Source of the DNA: Burkholderiaceae bacterium
GTDB taxonomy: Bacteria > Pseudomonadota > Gammaproteobacteria > Burkholderiales > Burkholderiaceae_F
Length of the DNA: 33,295 nt
Assembly: GCA_013695705.1 (NCBI GenBank)
Contig: JACCZX010000113.1
Coordinates: forward strand, 1-33,295
Direction: 5' to 3'
In this document: positions 31,522-33,295 of the stretch, piece after piece
Position numbering within the stretch: position 1 is the stretch's first letter
Layout of the letters: every line of letters starts with the position of its first letter
Translations under genes and position numbers: made by a program
The notes under the pieces: model-generated
What the model saw: only the letters and a program-made list of their open reading frames with translations
The model's database searches: none
What the model was told of the DNA's origin: nothing

Positions 31522-33295
31522 ATGACATCAGGTCTCGAGTTCGCACTGTTGCTGCTTGCGTGCGCCGTCGTCGGTGTCGTCGCGTTTCGTCTGTTGCATC
31601 TGCCGCCGTTGCTCGCGTATCTCGCGGTCGGCATTTTGATCGGCCCCCACGCACTGGCATTGCTGCCCGATAGCGCGGACACGCGCTATCTCGCGGAGTT
31701 CGGCGTCGTCTTCCTGATGTTCTCGATCGGCCTCGAGTTTTCGTTGCCCAAATTGCGAGCGATGCGGCGCACCGTGTGGGGGCTCGGTGGTGCGCAGGTG
31801 GTGCTGACGGTTGTGGTGACTCTGCTGACGGGATGGGCAATCGGCCGCTATTTCAATGTAGGGCTGGTCGGTGCGTTTGCGCTCGGCGGCGCACTTGCCA
31901 TGTCATCGACCGCTATCGTGATGAAGACGCTGGCCGAGCGCGCGCAACTCGATAGCGAGCACGGCAAGCGCATCGTTGGCGTGCTGTTGTTTCAGGACCT
32001 CGCCGTCGTTCCGCTGCTGGTCATAGTGCCGGCGCTTGGAGCCGAAGCTGGCGGGCTCGCGCAAACCCTGGTCATCGCGCTGTTAAAGGCCGCGGTCCTG
32101 CTGGCGCTGCTTCTCGCCGGAGGGCAGCGCGCGATGCGCTGGTGGTTCCACCTCGTCGCGCAACGCAGATCGCAGGAGCTTTTCACGCTCAACCTGCTGT
32201 TCGTAACGCTGGGGCTGGCGTGGCTGACCGAGATCGCCGGGTTGTCGCTGGCGCTCGGCGCGTTCGTGGCTGGCATGCTGATTTCTGAAACTGAATTCAA
32301 GCATCGCGTCGAAGAAGACATCAAGCCGTTTCGCGACGTGCTGCTGGGGCTGTTCTTTGTCACGATCGGAATGCTTCTCAACGTGCAAGTTGTACTCGAC
32401 AACCTGGGCTGGGTATTGCTGGCGTTGGTCGTGCCGGTGTCGTTCAAGTTCACCATGATCTTCGCGCTGGCGCGCGTCTTCGGCGCACCTGCGGGCACTG
32501 CGATCCGCGCTGCGCTCGCACTGGCCACGGCCGGCGAGTTTGGATTTGTATTGCTCGGTCAGGCGGGCGGCCTGGGCCTGATCGACGATCTGGTGCTGCA
32601 GATCGTGCTGGCAGCGATGCTGCTTTCGATGCTGGCCGCGCCGCTGTTGCTGCAGTATTCCGATCGCATCGTGGTGCGGCTGGTCGCATCGGAATGGCTG
32701 CTCAAGTCGGTGCAGATCGCCAGCATCGCTCAGCGCGCGATCGCGGTCGACAAACACGTGGTGATTTGCGGCTTCGGCCGCAGCGGACAGCATCTGGCCA
32801 AAATGCTCGAGCAGGAAAACATTGCGTTTGTAGCGCTCGATCTCGACGTGGATCTGGTGCGAGAAGCCGCCGGCGCTGGAGAATCGGTCGTCTACGGCGA
32901 CGCGGGGCGCCGCGAAGCGCTTGTCGCGGCGGGCATAACGCGCGCTGCAGCCTTGGTCATTACGTACGCCGATACACATTCCGCATTGAAGGTGCTGAAT
33001 CACATGCACGAATTGGCGCCGACGTTGCCTGTCATTGTGCGAACACAAGATGATCATGATCTTGACCGGCTGACGCGCGCGGGCGCGACCGAGGTCGTTC
33101 CTGAAATCCTCGAGGGCAGTTTGATGCTCGGCTCGCACGCGTTAGTACTGCTCGGGGTGCCGCTGGCGCGCGTTGTCAGGCGCGTGCGTGAGGCTCGTGA
33201 TCAGCGCTATCGAATGTTGCGCGGGCACTTCCACAGCAGCATCGGAGACGACGACGATGCGATCGACGATGATGCGCACGAGCGGTTGCATTCGG
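31522..33295 (+). CDS. CPA2-family cation:proton antiporter (Kef/YbaL type), 3' end cut off
   Basis: From ATG 31522 the frame is open for 591 codons to the window edge, so the stop is missing. The N-terminal part (to about residue 390) is a many-helix Na+/H+ exchanger domain: LPPLLAYLAVGILIGPHAL, FGVVFLMFSIGLEFSLPKL, ALAMSSTAIVMKTLAER, FQDLAVVPLLVIVPAL, ALGAFVAGMLISETEFKH. From about residue 412 an RCK/TrkA-N NAD-binding domain begins (HVVICGFGRSGQHLAKML), with YGDAGRREALVAAGI. It ends in an acidic stretch near residue 580. It should exchange K+ or Na+ for protons at the inner membrane. It is divergent from kdsD across 137 bases, the position it has in many Burkholderiales. Confidence 0.92.
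   Translation, partial: MTSGLEFALLLLACAVVGVVAFRLLHLPPLLAYLAVGILIGPHALALLPDSADTRYLAEFGVVFLMFSIGLEFSLPKLRAMRRTVWGLGGAQVVLTVVVTLLTGWAIGRYFNVGLVGAFALGGALAMSSTAIVMKTLAERAQLDSEHGKRIVGVLLFQDLAVVPLLVIVPALGAEAGGLAQTLVIALLKAAVLLALLLAGGQRAMRWWFHLVAQRRSQELFTLNLLFVTLGLAWLTEIAGLSLALGAFVAGMLISETEFKHRVEEDIKPFRDVLLGLFFVTIGMLLNVQVVLDNLGWVLLALVVPVSFKFTMIFALARVFGAPAGTAIRAALALATAGEFGFVLLGQAGGLGLIDDLVLQIVLAAMLLSMLAAPLLLQYSDRIVVRLVASEWLLKSVQIASIAQRAIAVDKHVVICGFGRSGQHLAKMLEQENIAFVALDLDVDLVREAAGAGESVVYGDAGRREALVAAGITRAAALVITYADTHSALKVLNHMHELAPTLPVIVRTQDDHDLDRLTRAGATEVVPEILEGSLMLGSHALVLLGVPLARVVRRVREARDQRYRMLRGHFHSSIGDDDDAIDDDAHERLHS

Noticed and set aside
31385-31840. 152-residue N-terminal extension of KdsD
   Set aside because: The added residues are Arg/Pro/Ala-rich, antisense to the antiporter 5' end, and the KdsD family starts at the ATG at 31384.
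32083-33138. 351-codon open frame on the minus strand
   Set aside because: It lies wholly antisense to the CPA2 antiporter, whose motifs are unmistakable; the translation is rich in Gln, His and Arg without any domain, typical of a shadow frame in GC-rich DNA.

Overview
The window is a stretch of ordinary, densely packed chromosome from a betaproteobacterium, most likely of the Burkholderiales or a close relative. The evidence is gene order: lolB - ispE - tRNA-Gln - prs - rplY - pth; mutM - dynamin-like GTPase - mutY; rapZ - (psiF) - hprK - ptsN - hpf - rpoN - lptB - lptA - lptC - kdsC - kdsD with a divergent CPA2 antiporter; and rpoH next to ppk1/ppx. The sequence is GC-rich. I see no mobile element, phage, CRISPR array, rRNA or obvious horizontally acquired block. 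No gene-free stretch exceeds 300 bases; the longest gaps (about 140-190 bases) are described in the entries around them.

Layout. 1-335: 3'-incomplete hypothetical gene on the minus strand, separated from rpoH by a strong terminator. 480-1409: rpoH (minus), with a near-perfect CIRCE (HrcA operator) just upstream. 1560-4174: a candidate Pho box, then ppk1 and sixA (plus). 4186-6593: ppx and ftsY (minus). 6600-9027: rsmD, coaD and a DUF418 membrane protein (plus). 9011-10964: MOSC protein and ychF (minus). 11006-11479: GNAT acetyltransferase (plus). 11459-17918: pth, rplY, prs, tRNA-Gln, ispE, an apparently exported methyltransferase, lolB and a TPR lipoprotein (all minus). 18022-22046: mutM, dynamin-like GTPase and mutY (plus). 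22052-31384: LON-domain protein, rapZ, psiF, hprK, ptsN, hpf, rpoN, lptB, lptA, lptC, kdsC and kdsD (minus). 31522-end: CPA2 antiporter (plus, cut by the window edge).

Functional themes. The left part couples the heat-shock sigma factor (apparently under HrcA) to polyphosphate synthesis and breakdown (ppk1, ppx). A phosphohistidine phosphatase (sixA) lies directly behind ppk1, and PPK1 itself works through a phosphohistidine. The middle carries translation and envelope housekeeping: peptidyl-tRNA hydrolase, bL25, PRPP synthase, isoprenoid kinase and the lipoprotein outer-membrane receptor LolB. The mutM-mutY pair is the 8-oxoguanine repair system and encloses a dynamin-type GTPase. The right part is the nitrogen-PTS/sigma-54 block fused to the LPS transport (lptABC) and Kdo synthesis (kdsCD) genes.

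I did not find a convincing undescribed multi-gene system. The observations most worth a look are: the CIRCE at rpoH; the candidate Pho box overlapping the ppk1 start; the terminator abutting the pth start codon; the methyltransferase with a Tat-like signal; the dynamin-like gene inside the GO-repair pair; and a local frame anomaly in the left-edge gene.
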